This document shows positions 57,233 through 64,000 of a stretch of 64,000 nt of DNA, piece by piece. How positions within the stretch are numbered: position 1 is the first letter of the stretch; each line of letters begins with the position of its first letter. A program made the position numbers and the translations under genes. Source of the stretch: UBA922 sp964565405 (GTDB lineage Bacteria; Patescibacteriota; Patescibacteriia; Magasanikbacterales; UBA922). The DNA lies in assembly GCA_964565405.1 (NCBI GenBank), contig CAZMEW010000002.1, forward strand, positions 31,147 through 95,146. Direction: 5' to 3'. The notes beneath the pieces are model-generated. The model ran no database searches. It saw only the letters and a program-made list of their open reading frames with translations, and was not told the DNA's origin.

Positions 57233-58978
57233 ATGGAAAAAGAACAACTTGAACACATCCGGCACTCCGCTGCACATCTATTGGCCGCTGCAGTGGAAGA
57301 ATTGTATCCTCAAGCAAAACGAACCATTGGTCCTGCGATTGAGGACGGATTTTATTATGATTTTGACTTCGGAGTAGAAAAAATCAATGACGAAGATTTG
57401 AAAAAAATTGAGAAGCGAATGGGTGAAATCGTGAAACACTGGAAAGAATTTGAACATAAAGAAGTAAGCGCTAGTGAAGCAAAAGAATTTTTCAAAGACA
57501 ATGAGTATAAAAAAGAATTAATTGAGGAATTTGCAGGGGATGGCGCAACACTGACATTCTACACCGCAGGAAAATTTACTGATCTCTGTCGTGGTGGACA
57601 TAGTGAGAATCCTTCAAAAGAACTTCGCAATTTCAAATTGCTCAGTGTTGCAGGAGCATACTGGAGAGGAGATGAGAAGAATAAAATGCTTACTCGAATT
57701 TATGGTACGGCATTTCCGACCAAGGATGAATTGCAGAAATATCTAGAAATGCGAGAGGAGGCAAAGAAGCGGGATCATCGAAAAATCGGCAAAGATCAGG
57801 AATTATTCTTGATTGACGATCGAGTGGGAAAAGGACTCGTGATGTGGCTACCAAACGGGACTATAATTCGAAATGAAATTGAAAAATTTGCGACTGAGAT
57901 GGAGGAATCATATGGTTATGACCGAGTGGTAACTCCACACATGGCAAAAGAAGATCTCTATCTTACGTCAGGCCACCTTCCATATTATAAAGACGGCATG
58001 TATCCAGCGATGAAGATGGATGACGGTACGTACTATCTTCGAGCCATGAATTGTCCACACCACCATATCATCTATGGATCTAGCCCCCGTAGCTACCGCG
58101 AGCTTCCACTTCGTCTTGCAGAATATGGCACGGTGTATCGTAATGAATTATCAGGTACTCTCGCAGGCCTTCTTCGGGTGCGTGGACTTACCATGAATGA
58201 TGCACATATCTATTGTACCAAAGAGCAGATCAAGGATGAGTTCAAGCGTGTGATGGAATTGACCATGAATTACTTCAAGATATTTGGCCTTACGAATTAC
58301 TGGTTTCGTCTCTCAAAATGGAGCCCTGATCACAAAGAAAAATATATTGATCAACCAGAAAACTGGGAAATGACTGAGGCTGTACTTCGTGAAGTACTTA
58401 CAGACATGAAAGTGGAATTTACTGAAGTAGCAGACGAAGCAGCATTCTACGGGCCAAAAGTAGATGTGCAATTCAAATCAGTAATTGGCAGGGAAGAGAG
58501 TATGTCTACGATCCAGCTCGACTTTCTTGCGCGAGAACGGTTCGGATTGTCATATGTTGACGAGGGAGGAAAAGAAAATAATGAAGTATTTGTCATCCAT
58601 CGTGCGCCATTGTCGACCCACGAGAGGTTCACGGCGTTCTTGATTGAACACTACGCGGGCATCTGGCCGACGTGGCTCTCTCCAGTCCAGGTAGCGCTTG
58701 TTCCCGTGTCTGAGAAGCATGTAGAGGGTGCAGAAGGGCTTGCACGAGAGCTCCGAGGAGAAGGAGTACGTGTGTCTATTGATCGCGCTGATGAGACCGT
58801 GGGCAAGAAAATCAGAAAAGCTGTACAGAGCAAGGTGCCGTATATGCTTGTCATTGGTGACAAGGAACTCGAAGGCGGAGATTTCATGGTGCGGATGAGA
58901 GGACAAGAGGAGCAAGTAAGTATTTCCAAGAGTGAGTTTATAGAGAAGGTGAAGAGGGAGATTAAGGAACGATTGTAG
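57233..58978 (+). CDS. thrS: threonyl-tRNA synthetase, lacking the TGS domain
   Basis: 581 residues from ATG 57233 (an in-frame start at 57191 lies inside the terminator hairpin). The protein begins directly at the editing domain (HSAAHLLAAAVEELYPQAKR), with the HxxxH and Cys/His site (LCRGGHSEN). The class II core follows (motif 2 TVYRNELSGTLAGLLRVRG; zinc Cys in AMNCPHHHIIY) and the anticodon-binding domain. The N-terminal TGS domain of about 60 residues found in most bacterial ThrRS is missing. Under T-box control. Confidence 0.96.
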   Translation: MEKEQLEHIRHSAAHLLAAAVEELYPQAKRTIGPAIEDGFYYDFDFGVEKINDEDLKKIEKRMGEIVKHWKEFEHKEVSASEAKEFFKDNEYKKELIEEFAGDGATLTFYTAGKFTDLCRGGHSENPSKELRNFKLLSVAGAYWRGDEKNKMLTRIYGTAFPTKDELQKYLEMREEAKKRDHRKIGKDQELFLIDDRVGKGLVMWLPNGTIIRNEIEKFATEMEESYGYDRVVTPHMAKEDLYLTSGHLPYYKDGMYPAMKMDDGTYYLRAMNCPHHHIIYGSSPRSYRELPLRLAEYGTVYRNELSGTLAGLLRVRGLTMNDAHIYCTKEQIKDEFKRVMELTMNYFKIFGLTNYWFRLSKWSPDHKEKYIDQPENWEMTEAVLREVLTDMKVEFTEVADEAAFYGPKVDVQFKSVIGREESMSTIQLDFLARERFGLSYVDEGGKENNEVFVIHRAPLSTHERFTAFLIEHYAGIWPTWLSPVQVALVPVSEKHVEGAEGLARELRGEGVRVSIDRADETVGKKIRKAVQSKVPYMLVIGDKELEGGDFMVRMRGQEEQVSISKSEFIEKVKREIKERL

Positions 58979-59009
58979 GCATTTTGTATTTTGATCAAAA
59001 AAAGGGGGT

Positions 59010-59600
59010 ATGGAGGGGAAATTTCGAAATAAATATCGGATCAATTCGGCACGTAAACCCGGACATAATTATGGTATGCCGGGTTTTTATTTTATTACGA
59101 TATGTACAAAAAACAGGATATGTTATTTCGGTAATGTGATTAATGGAAAAATGGTATTATCGGATATTGGCCGTATTATTGTTGATGAATGGATAAAAAC
59201 ATCATATATCCGATCCAATGTTCGATTAGGGGAATGGGTGGTTATGCCAAATCATGTGCATATGATTGTGCGGATTCTAGAAAATAATGGTGGTTTTGAT
59301 AATGACGTCTCTGTAGAGAAGGTTTGCAATGTAGAGACGCATCGCGATGCGTCTCTACATGAATACAATAATACATTCGGACCACAACGAAATAATGTTG
59401 CATCAATTATCCGTGGTTTTAAGGGTGTCACCACGAAACGAATACATATGGAGACAAATTATTCGGATTTCGCATGGCAATCACGATTTTATGATCGAAT
59501 TATTCGCAATGAATATGCGCTCTATGCCGCAAGGCAGTATATTATTAATAATCCAATAAAATGGGATGAAGATAATAACAACCCAATACATTTTTCTTAA
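59010..59600 (+). CDS. REP-associated tyrosine transposase (TnpA-REP/Y1 HUH)
   Basis: 196 residues. YFITICTKNRICYFG near the N-terminus, the HUH motif in VVMPNHVHMIV, and the C-terminal WQSRFYDRIIRNEYAL with the candidate nucleophile Tyr, ending NNPIKWDEDN. It belongs to the IS200-like Y1 transposase group that acts on REP hairpins. A 32-bp perfect palindrome (59329-59360) lies inside the coding sequence, adding residues VETHRDASLH between the catalytic halves. No flanking IS ends are visible. Confidence 0.85.
   Translation: MEGKFRNKYRINSARKPGHNYGMPGFYFITICTKNRICYFGNVINGKMVLSDIGRIIVDEWIKTSYIRSNVRLGEWVVMPNHVHMIVRILENNGGFDNDVSVEKVCNVETHRDASLHEYNNTFGPQRNNVASIIRGFKGVTTKRIHMETNYSDFAWQSRFYDRIIRNEYALYAARQYIINNPIKWDEDNNNPIHFS
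59329..59360. repeat. 32-bp perfect palindrome, REP-like, inside the transposase gene
   Basis: Half-site ATGTAGAGACGCATCG followed by its exact reverse complement. The GTAGAGACGC word recurs in dispersed REP-like hairpins of other bacteria, by general knowledge. It keeps the reading frame open. Confidence 0.85.
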
Positions 59601-59629
59601 TTTTACCCAGCAGACAGTTGGAACAATAA

Positions 59630-60415
59630 TTAAATTTCAATTTTTTTATCATATTCTTCAGCCCGTTCCCATGCCAAATCCCAGGCAGTTTTGAGAGCAT
59701 CTACAATTTCTTTGCTTTCGATGAGGAAACCAAATTTTTCTTTGAAAGACATGACAGTAAATTTATTGTCGTATAGATACATTTCAGGTGAGAAATCAAA
59801 TTTTTCTTTCGGAATTAATCGTACGGTACGTATAAATTTGTGTGCAACTCTTTTTAAATCCTTACCATGTTCATTATCTGGTACCATGGTTCGAATAGGT
59901 ATACCACGACGAGTGCGTTCTTCAAAATATTGATCTGCATATTCAGCCAAATCTTCTCTTAAATCTCTGGGTGATGAGTATGCACGGAGACCTTGGGTCT
60001 TATCGGCACATTGAAGACTATCTTCATATAATTCTTTAATACCTTCAAACCCTTCAACATATTTAATAATTGGTTTAGTATATCTTTGTGTATAGCGACG
60101 AGTAAGTTCTGGTTGGAATGCTTTTGCTTTTTGTAATGTTGCATCAATTTGTTTCCTTTCTTCTTCTAGGTTCGTAATAATTCGCATAGGATCGTCAACA
60201 CTATACGCAAGCTTACCACGAAACCTTGCCTTGCTTATCATCTTTTTTTGTACTAATGACTCTAAAATATTGTAACAGTTCGTGCGATTAACTTTAGCAA
60301 GAGCTGCTATAGGGGATACCACGGATTGACCCAACTCTAAAAGAGCTTCATACACAGAAGCCTCATCTTCACTCAGACCTAAATCTTTAAGGATGCTATA
60401 AAAATGTTTTTCCAT
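59630..60415 (-). CDS. TrmB-family transcriptional regulator
   Basis: 261 residues. N-terminal winged helix with LGLSEDEASVYEALLELGQS and VNRTNCYNILESLVQKKMIS, then a coiled coil and a C-terminal effector-type domain (GIKELYEDSLQCADKTQGLRAYSS). TrmB proteins in archaea and bacteria bind sugars or other small molecules and repress or activate nearby genes. No obvious target operon is adjacent; the next promoter, divergent, is at 60533. Confidence 0.82.
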   Translation of the reverse strand: MEKHFYSILKDLGLSEDEASVYEALLELGQSVVSPIAALAKVNRTNCYNILESLVQKKMISKARFRGKLAYSVDDPMRIITNLEEERKQIDATLQKAKAFQPELTRRYTQRYTKPIIKYVEGFEGIKELYEDSLQCADKTQGLRAYSSPRDLREDLAEYADQYFEERTRRGIPIRTMVPDNEHGKDLKRVAHKFIRTVRLIPKEKFDFSPEMYLYDNKFTVMSFKEKFGFLIESKEIVDALKTAWDLAWERAEEYDKKIEI

Positions 60416-60532
60416 AATTATAAGAGATTGATAATTATTTTTAATTTAGCAAAGAATAACATTTGTGTCAAAAATATTAAACAATATATATAATATTGGC
60501 TAAAATAAGCTAATAAAATTGATTTTAAATAT

Positions 60533-60560
60533 TGACAGTTTTTCTAAAGAGTAGTATTCT
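60533..60560 (+). promoter_or_regulatory. promoter of a small RNA candidate
   Basis: TTGACA (60533-60538), a 16-bp spacer, TATTCT (60555-60560). No reading frame follows it before a terminator. Confidence 0.75.
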
Positions 60561-60566
60561 AAACGT

Positions 60567-60645
60567 GGGGAGGGACAGATTAACACACGTATTGTGTGGC
60601 TGGTCTGTATAAACAAAAAACCAAGCTTCATGGCCTGGTTTTTTG
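60567..60645 (+). ncRNA. candidate small RNA of about 80 nt with its own promoter and terminator
   Basis: After the promoter at 60533, ACAGA (60575-60579) pairs with TCTGT (60604-60608) and CACAC (60584-60588) with GTGTG (60594-60598); a terminator hairpin (AACCA/TGGTT with inner GC/GC) and T run end it at about 60645. The same terminator can serve the reverse-strand exchanger gene. No known RNA family was recognised. The TrmB gene is divergent from this promoter. Confidence 0.55.
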
Positions 60646-60663
60646 TTTATCTAATTTTTTTTA

Positions 60664-61623
60664 TTACCCTCTCATCACCAAATAACTCACATATCCCAGA
60701 TACACAAGCACAAACATCACCCCCTGCCAGCGATTGAGTCGGTGCTTGCTTCCAATAAACATAAAGAAGAAGAGGAGAAGTGTAGCTCCAATATTCACGA
60801 GTACGTCGATCTGTCCTGTAGGAGAGACAGGAAGTGGTAGAATTGTAGCACTCATTCCTAGTATCCAGAGAATATTGAAAATATTTGATCCCACAATATT
60901 GCCGACAGCCAGATCATCCTGTCCATGTCGAACCGCAATAATCGAAGTCACGAGCTCGGGGAGGGATGTGCCGACAGCGACAATAGTGAGCCCGATGAGA
61001 GCTTCAGACATGCCAGCCAATTGTGCAAGCACAATCGCATTGTCGACCAATAATTTTCCACCGAGTATGAGACCGGCAAGCCCTCCGAGAATGAGGAGTA
61101 TTGAGAGGGGGGTAGAATAAACTTTTACTTCATCTTTATCGACATCTCCACTCACCTTTGCAATACCAAATGTGTAGTAGAGGAAAATTGCAAAAATTCC
61201 GATCAGTGCCAATCCATCCGTGCGCGTAAGGGCATCGGTGGTACCGCCATCAAGGACTCGATCGTGGGACATGATAAATACTAACAATGCTGCTAGCAGC
61301 GCAAGGGGAATTTCTTTCCATACGGTGTTTTTTTGTACACGTATGATCCGCATCATGGCACAGATTCCGAGGATGAGGAGAATATTTGCGATATTACTTC
61401 CAATTACGTTTCCAATTGCAATATCAGTCGAACCTTTCAGCACAGAGAAGAGATTCACCGCAAGCTCAGGAGCTGAAGTACCAAATGCGACAATGGTGAG
61501 CCCGATGACGATAGGGGCAACTTTCAGTCGCTTGGCAATAGACGAGGCACCACGGACCAGTGATTCACCACCAGCAATGAGAATAGCAAGACCAACGAGT
61601 ACGAGAAAGATTGAGAGGATCAT
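60664..61623 (-). CDS. calcium/sodium antiporter (CaCA family)
   Basis: 319 residues with about ten membrane helices in two inverted halves. Each half has the alpha-repeat signature: VIGLTIVAFGTSAPELAVNL in the first, and LIGLTIVAVGTSLPELVTSI in the second. These GTS(A/L)PE motifs carry the ion-binding Glu residues. It exchanges Na+ (or H+) for Ca2+ across the inner membrane. Single gene with terminators on both sides. Confidence 0.94.
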   Translation of the reverse strand: MILSIFLVLVGLAILIAGGESLVRGASSIAKRLKVAPIVIGLTIVAFGTSAPELAVNLFSVLKGSTDIAIGNVIGSNIANILLILGICAMMRIIRVQKNTVWKEIPLALLAALLVFIMSHDRVLDGGTTDALTRTDGLALIGIFAIFLYYTFGIAKVSGDVDKDEVKVYSTPLSILLILGGLAGLILGGKLLVDNAIVLAQLAGMSEALIGLTIVAVGTSLPELVTSIIAVRHGQDDLAVGNIVGSNIFNILWILGMSATILPLPVSPTGQIDVLVNIGATLLLFFFMFIGSKHRLNRWQGVMFVLVYLGYVSYLVMRG

Positions 61624-61685
61624 AGTATAAATATTTATTGCACAAGTATAGGTCTAAAAGTGCTTTTGTACAAGGATGGTATGAC

Positions 61686-61715
61686 AAAAACCACGCTTTA
61701 CTAGCCTGGTTTTTT
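61686..61715. terminator. terminator between the exchanger and the methyltransferase gene
   Basis: AAAAACCA (61686-61693) pairs with TGGTTTTT (61707-61714). On the minus strand it follows the methyltransferase gene. Confidence 0.7.
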
Positions 61716-61725
61716 GTTTATAATT

Positions 61726-63000
61726 TTATACTAGTGTTAACACACACAACCCCTCAATATGTGGTGTGCGTGGGAAGAAATTATAGAGTCGAGAGAATGT
61801 TATATTGTAGGTAGGATGAAGAAGAGAAATATCTCGTGCTTGAGTAGAAAGATCGCAAGATAAATAAATAATAGTCTTTGGTTTTACTTCAAGAATCCGA
61901 TCGACTACCCGATGATGGAGTCCTACACGTGGTGGATCGAGAATAACTATGGAGTCTGAGGTAATAAGTGAGATAATATCTTCAGTTGGTTTGCAGATTG
62001 CTTCTGCATTTTTTATCTTATTCAATTCAATATTTTCAGTCGCATACTGTATTGCCTCAGTATTATTATCTACCAATGTTACTTGTTTTGCGGCTTTTGC
62101 AATAGGAAGTCCGATCGATCCGACCCCAGAATAGAGATCAAGTAGATTGGATTTTTTTGGGATGTGTTGGTAGATGTCATCAAGTGCTTTTTCAAACACG
62201 GGTAAGTGTACTTGGAAAAAACTGAGCAATCCTACTTTGAATTCGATTCCTCGAAGTGAGATGGTGATATAGTCCTGACCATCGGTGTAGAGGGTGTCGG
62301 TTGGGACTGAAGCAGGGGATTTGTGTGTAGAATAATACAGCTGGAATCCAATCAGGTGCTCAGTCAATTTCGGATAGTCAGGAAATTCCAATCGATCTTT
62401 GATAAATAATGCAGCAATCGTTTTACCATTTCCATCACTTCTGACCATGAGACTTTTGAGACTGCGCATGGGGATCTGGTGCTTCCTTACCCAAGCGAGG
62501 ATATATTGAGCAGTTTCATTGATAGAATCATCGGCAAGTTCTGATTTTTCTACTGCAAATCGTACTTTTTTACCTCGCTCAAAAAACCCAAGGCAGGTTC
62601 GGCCAGTCTTATCTACGGCAAAGCTAAATTCCATCTTGTTTCGGTAGCTATAATATTTTTCTGGATCAAAAATAAGGTCTGGAGAAATATTGGCAAAAGC
62701 CTCTTTTCCAATACGCTTATATACTTCAAGCGCAATTTCCTTTTTCCATTCATTTTCCTTTTCATAGCTCATGATCTGCCAGGGGCTGGTGGAGAGAAAA
62801 TTAGGATCTTTTGGTTCGGTTCGCTCGGGAGAAGGGGTAATGATTTTAGTTGCAACTGCTTCGATATATTCTTTTTTCTTTTTCAAAATTTCAATTTCAA
62901 CTGTCTCACCAGGCAGTGCATTCCATACAAAATAGACTTTTCCGTCTACTCGGACAAAGCCTTGGCCTCCGAAGATGAGTTTTTCGATTGTTATGCGCAT
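61726..63000 (-). CDS. TRAM-domain 23S rRNA (uracil-5-)-methyltransferase, RlmD/RumA-like
   Basis: 424 residues. N-terminal TRAM domain (about 1-58: KLIFGGQGFVRVDGKVYFVW), a central domain, then the AdoMet fold with NLLDLYSGVGSIGLPIA, VDNNTEAIQYA, IVILDPPRVGL, and the catalytic Cys in YLSCDLSTQARD. It makes 5-methyluridine in rRNA or tRNA; the exact site is not readable. The iron-sulfur Cys set of E. coli RlmD is not seen. Confidence 0.9.
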   Translation of the reverse strand: MRITIEKLIFGGQGFVRVDGKVYFVWNALPGETVEIEILKKKKEYIEAVATKIITPSPERTEPKDPNFLSTSPWQIMSYEKENEWKKEIALEVYKRIGKEAFANISPDLIFDPEKYYSYRNKMEFSFAVDKTGRTCLGFFERGKKVRFAVEKSELADDSINETAQYILAWVRKHQIPMRSLKSLMVRSDGNGKTIAALFIKDRLEFPDYPKLTEHLIGFQLYYSTHKSPASVPTDTLYTDGQDYITISLRGIEFKVGLLSFFQVHLPVFEKALDDIYQHIPKKSNLLDLYSGVGSIGLPIAKAAKQVTLVDNNTEAIQYATENIELNKIKNAEAICKPTEDIISLITSDSIVILDPPRVGLHHRVVDRILEVKPKTIIYLSCDLSTQARDISLLHPTYNITFSRLYNFFPRTPHIEGLCVLTLV

Positions 63001-63020
63001 ATTTTTGGTTATCTTGTTTC

Positions 63021-63041
63021 CTAGTTATCTAGTTGTCTAGT
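63021..63041 (+). repeat. 8-bp tandem repeat between the methyltransferase gene and nth
   Basis: CTAGTTAT, CTAGTTGT and a partial CTAGT (63021-63041) in the 52-bp gap. Confidence 0.75.
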
Positions 63042-63052
63042 AGTAAACTAAT

Positions 63053-63694
63053 CTAATAAAGTTTGGCTTCTATAAGTTTAGCCACGATCGGACAATTCTC
63101 GTGCTTACACCTGGCAGGGCAGTATGTCCGTCCGTATTCAATCATCCGATTCGTGAGGTGAAACCATTCTCTCTTCGGGAATAATTCTTTCAAATCTTTC
63201 TCTATTTTTTCAGGTACCGTCTGTTTCGTAAGTTTAAAAACTTTTGAGAGTCGCTGTACATGTGTGTCTACAGCAATTCCTTCGACCAGATTATGCGCGT
63301 TTCCCAATACTACTAATGCAGTTTTTCTTCCCACCCCAGGAAAAGATATCATCTCTTCTACAGTCTGGGGGAGCATACCCTCAAATTCAGTGTGTAGTTT
63401 TCTCGCAGTCGCGAGGATATGTTTTGCTTTGGTCCGATAGTAGTTCACAGATGAAATGTCGCTGGTAAAAACATCATCTGTTGCTTCTACATAATGTTTA
63501 AGCTCGGGATATTTTTTAAATAGTTTCCTCGTAACTACGTTTACTTGTTTATCAGTCGTTTGTGCTGAAAGCATGACTGCGACCAGGAGTTCAAAATGAG
63601 TACTGAATTCAAGAATAGTTTTCGACTCAGGAAATAATCGTTTGAGTTCTGCAAGTACGATCGTTGCTCGTTGCTGGTTGTTCGTCGTCCACAT
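63053..63694 (-). CDS. nth: endonuclease III
   Basis: 213 residues. SAQTTDKQVNVVTRKLF, the helix-hairpin-helix with catalytic Lys (ISFPGVGRKTALVVLG), and the catalytic Asp in GIAVDTHVQRLS. A DNA glycosylase/AP lyase for oxidised pyrimidines. The C-terminal cluster region reads CPARCKHENCPI with three Cys in unusual spacing and no fourth, so the iron-sulfur cluster is altered or lost. The first residues (MWTTNNQQRAT) come from an AACGAAC-type microrepeat. Confidence 0.9.
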   Translation of the reverse strand: MWTTNNQQRATIVLAELKRLFPESKTILEFSTHFELLVAVMLSAQTTDKQVNVVTRKLFKKYPELKHYVEATDDVFTSDISSVNYYRTKAKHILATARKLHTEFEGMLPQTVEEMISFPGVGRKTALVVLGNAHNLVEGIAVDTHVQRLSKVFKLTKQTVPEKIEKDLKELFPKREWFHLTNRMIEYGRTYCPARCKHENCPIVAKLIEAKLY

Positions 63695-63696
63695 AG

Positions 63697-63725
63697 TTGA
63701 TTTATCGAGGAAGTTCTCCTATACT
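63697..63725 (+). promoter_or_regulatory. promoter of the VIT-type transporter gene
   Basis: TTGATT (63697-63702), a 17-bp spacer, TATACT (63720-63725). It begins 2 bp beyond the divergent nth start. Confidence 0.7.
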
Positions 63726-63753
63726 ACAGACAGAAATCATAAAAATCAAGTCT

Positions 63754-64000
63754 ATGGCTATCGAATACAATAAAAACTATATACACCACAGTAATCCAGG
63801 GAGCGCTTCAATGATCCGTGAAATTGTGTTTGGGATGGAAGATGGTATGGTATCGACACTTGGGTCGGTCACAGGTATCGCGGCCGCAACACAGGATCCT
63901 TTTACGACAGTGCTTGCAGGACTGGTTATTATCTCAGTTGAATCAATTTCAATGGGTGTAGGGTCGTACTTATCAAACAAGTCAGAGCGTGAAATCGATG
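63754..64000 (+). CDS. VIT1/CCC1-family transporter, N-terminal part (partial at the window end)
   Basis: 82 residues are visible from ATG 63754: MIREIVFGMEDGMVSTLGSVTG then a first membrane helix and VESISMGVGSYLSNKSERE. R-E-x-V-F-G-x-x-D-G opens the VIT1/CCC1 (DUF125) family of iron/manganese transporters, and the M-G-x-G-x-Y-L-S motif follows the first helices. The frame runs off the end of the window. Confidence 0.85.
   Translation, partial: MAIEYNKNYIHHSNPGSASMIREIVFGMEDGMVSTLGSVTGIAAATQDPFTTVLAGLVIISVESISMGVGSYLSNKSEREID

Overview
This 64-kb window looks like the chromosome of a Candidate Phyla Radiation bacterium (Patescibacteria, Parcubacteria-like). The pointers are very compact gene packing, many small membrane proteins of the VirB2/TrbC pilin-like type, a DUF5667 protein, a threonyl-tRNA synthetase without its N-terminal TGS domain, and short repeat-derived insertions inside housekeeping proteins. 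TGA is used as a normal stop, so the Gracilibacteria/SR1 recoding does not apply. The taxonomic call is an inference from gene content, not from a marker-gene tree.

Layout. 1-1138: rpsF (partial), ssb, rpsR. 1250-5050: three type IV pilus/type II secretion pseudopilin-like genes. 5157-5996: galU. 6009-14926: an array of eleven genes that all carry the same two-helix VirB2/TrbC-like module, broken only by one solute-binding lipoprotein; three members carry large extra ectodomains, one of them an alpha/beta-hydrolase-like domain. 14862-16022: a reverse-strand glycosyltransferase. 16127-25603: an integrated mobile element (below). 25794-38833: a slipin, tRNA-Arg, a Xer-type recombinase, a DUF5667 protein, a SpoU methyltransferase, three ATP-grasp enzymes, a PolB-like exonuclease, a PfkB kinase and a trxB-rpe-rpiB operon. 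38882-45719: T-box-ileS, pepA, ruvA and two isolated G+C-rich genes. 45748-52903: gyrA operon, rpsA, ftsH. 53025-64000: a membrane protein, a GspE/PilB ATPase, a baseplate-J-like protein, T-box-thrS, a REP-associated transposase, a TrmB regulator, a Ca/Na exchanger, an rRNA methyltransferase, nth and a VIT-type transporter cut by the window end.

The most striking object is the 9,475-bp element. It sits inside a reverse-strand tRNA-His(GTG) gene and splits it in the T arm: the promoter and 61 nt of the tRNA are at 25602-25724, and the last 11 nt plus the terminator are at 16076-16126. Joining the two pieces gives a 72-nt tRNA-His with complete stems. Joining the two element ends gives a 34-bp attP with 10-bp inverted arms (AAGTCTTGGG/CCCAAGACTT) placed exactly 6 bp either side of a central GG, as expected for the large serine recombinase encoded at the right end. 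The element carries its own intact tRNA-His (17597-17668), which could replace the one it breaks. In the circular form the recombinase reading frame runs on through attP for 41 more codons, so integration would swap the enzyme's C-terminus for five residues encoded by the host tRNA. Cargo includes a gene II/X-like rolling-circle initiator, a GHKL ATPase/STAS-like pair, an AbiV/HEPN-like protein, an archaemetzincin-like protease, a tethered four-repeat protein and two candidate structured RNAs with mutually exclusive hairpins.

Regulatory style. Many promoters match TTGACA-N16/17-TATAAT or an extended TGnTATACT -10, and transcription units are often separated by only a few bases between one terminator hairpin and the next -35 box. 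All statements come from reading the sequence; no database search or folding program was run.
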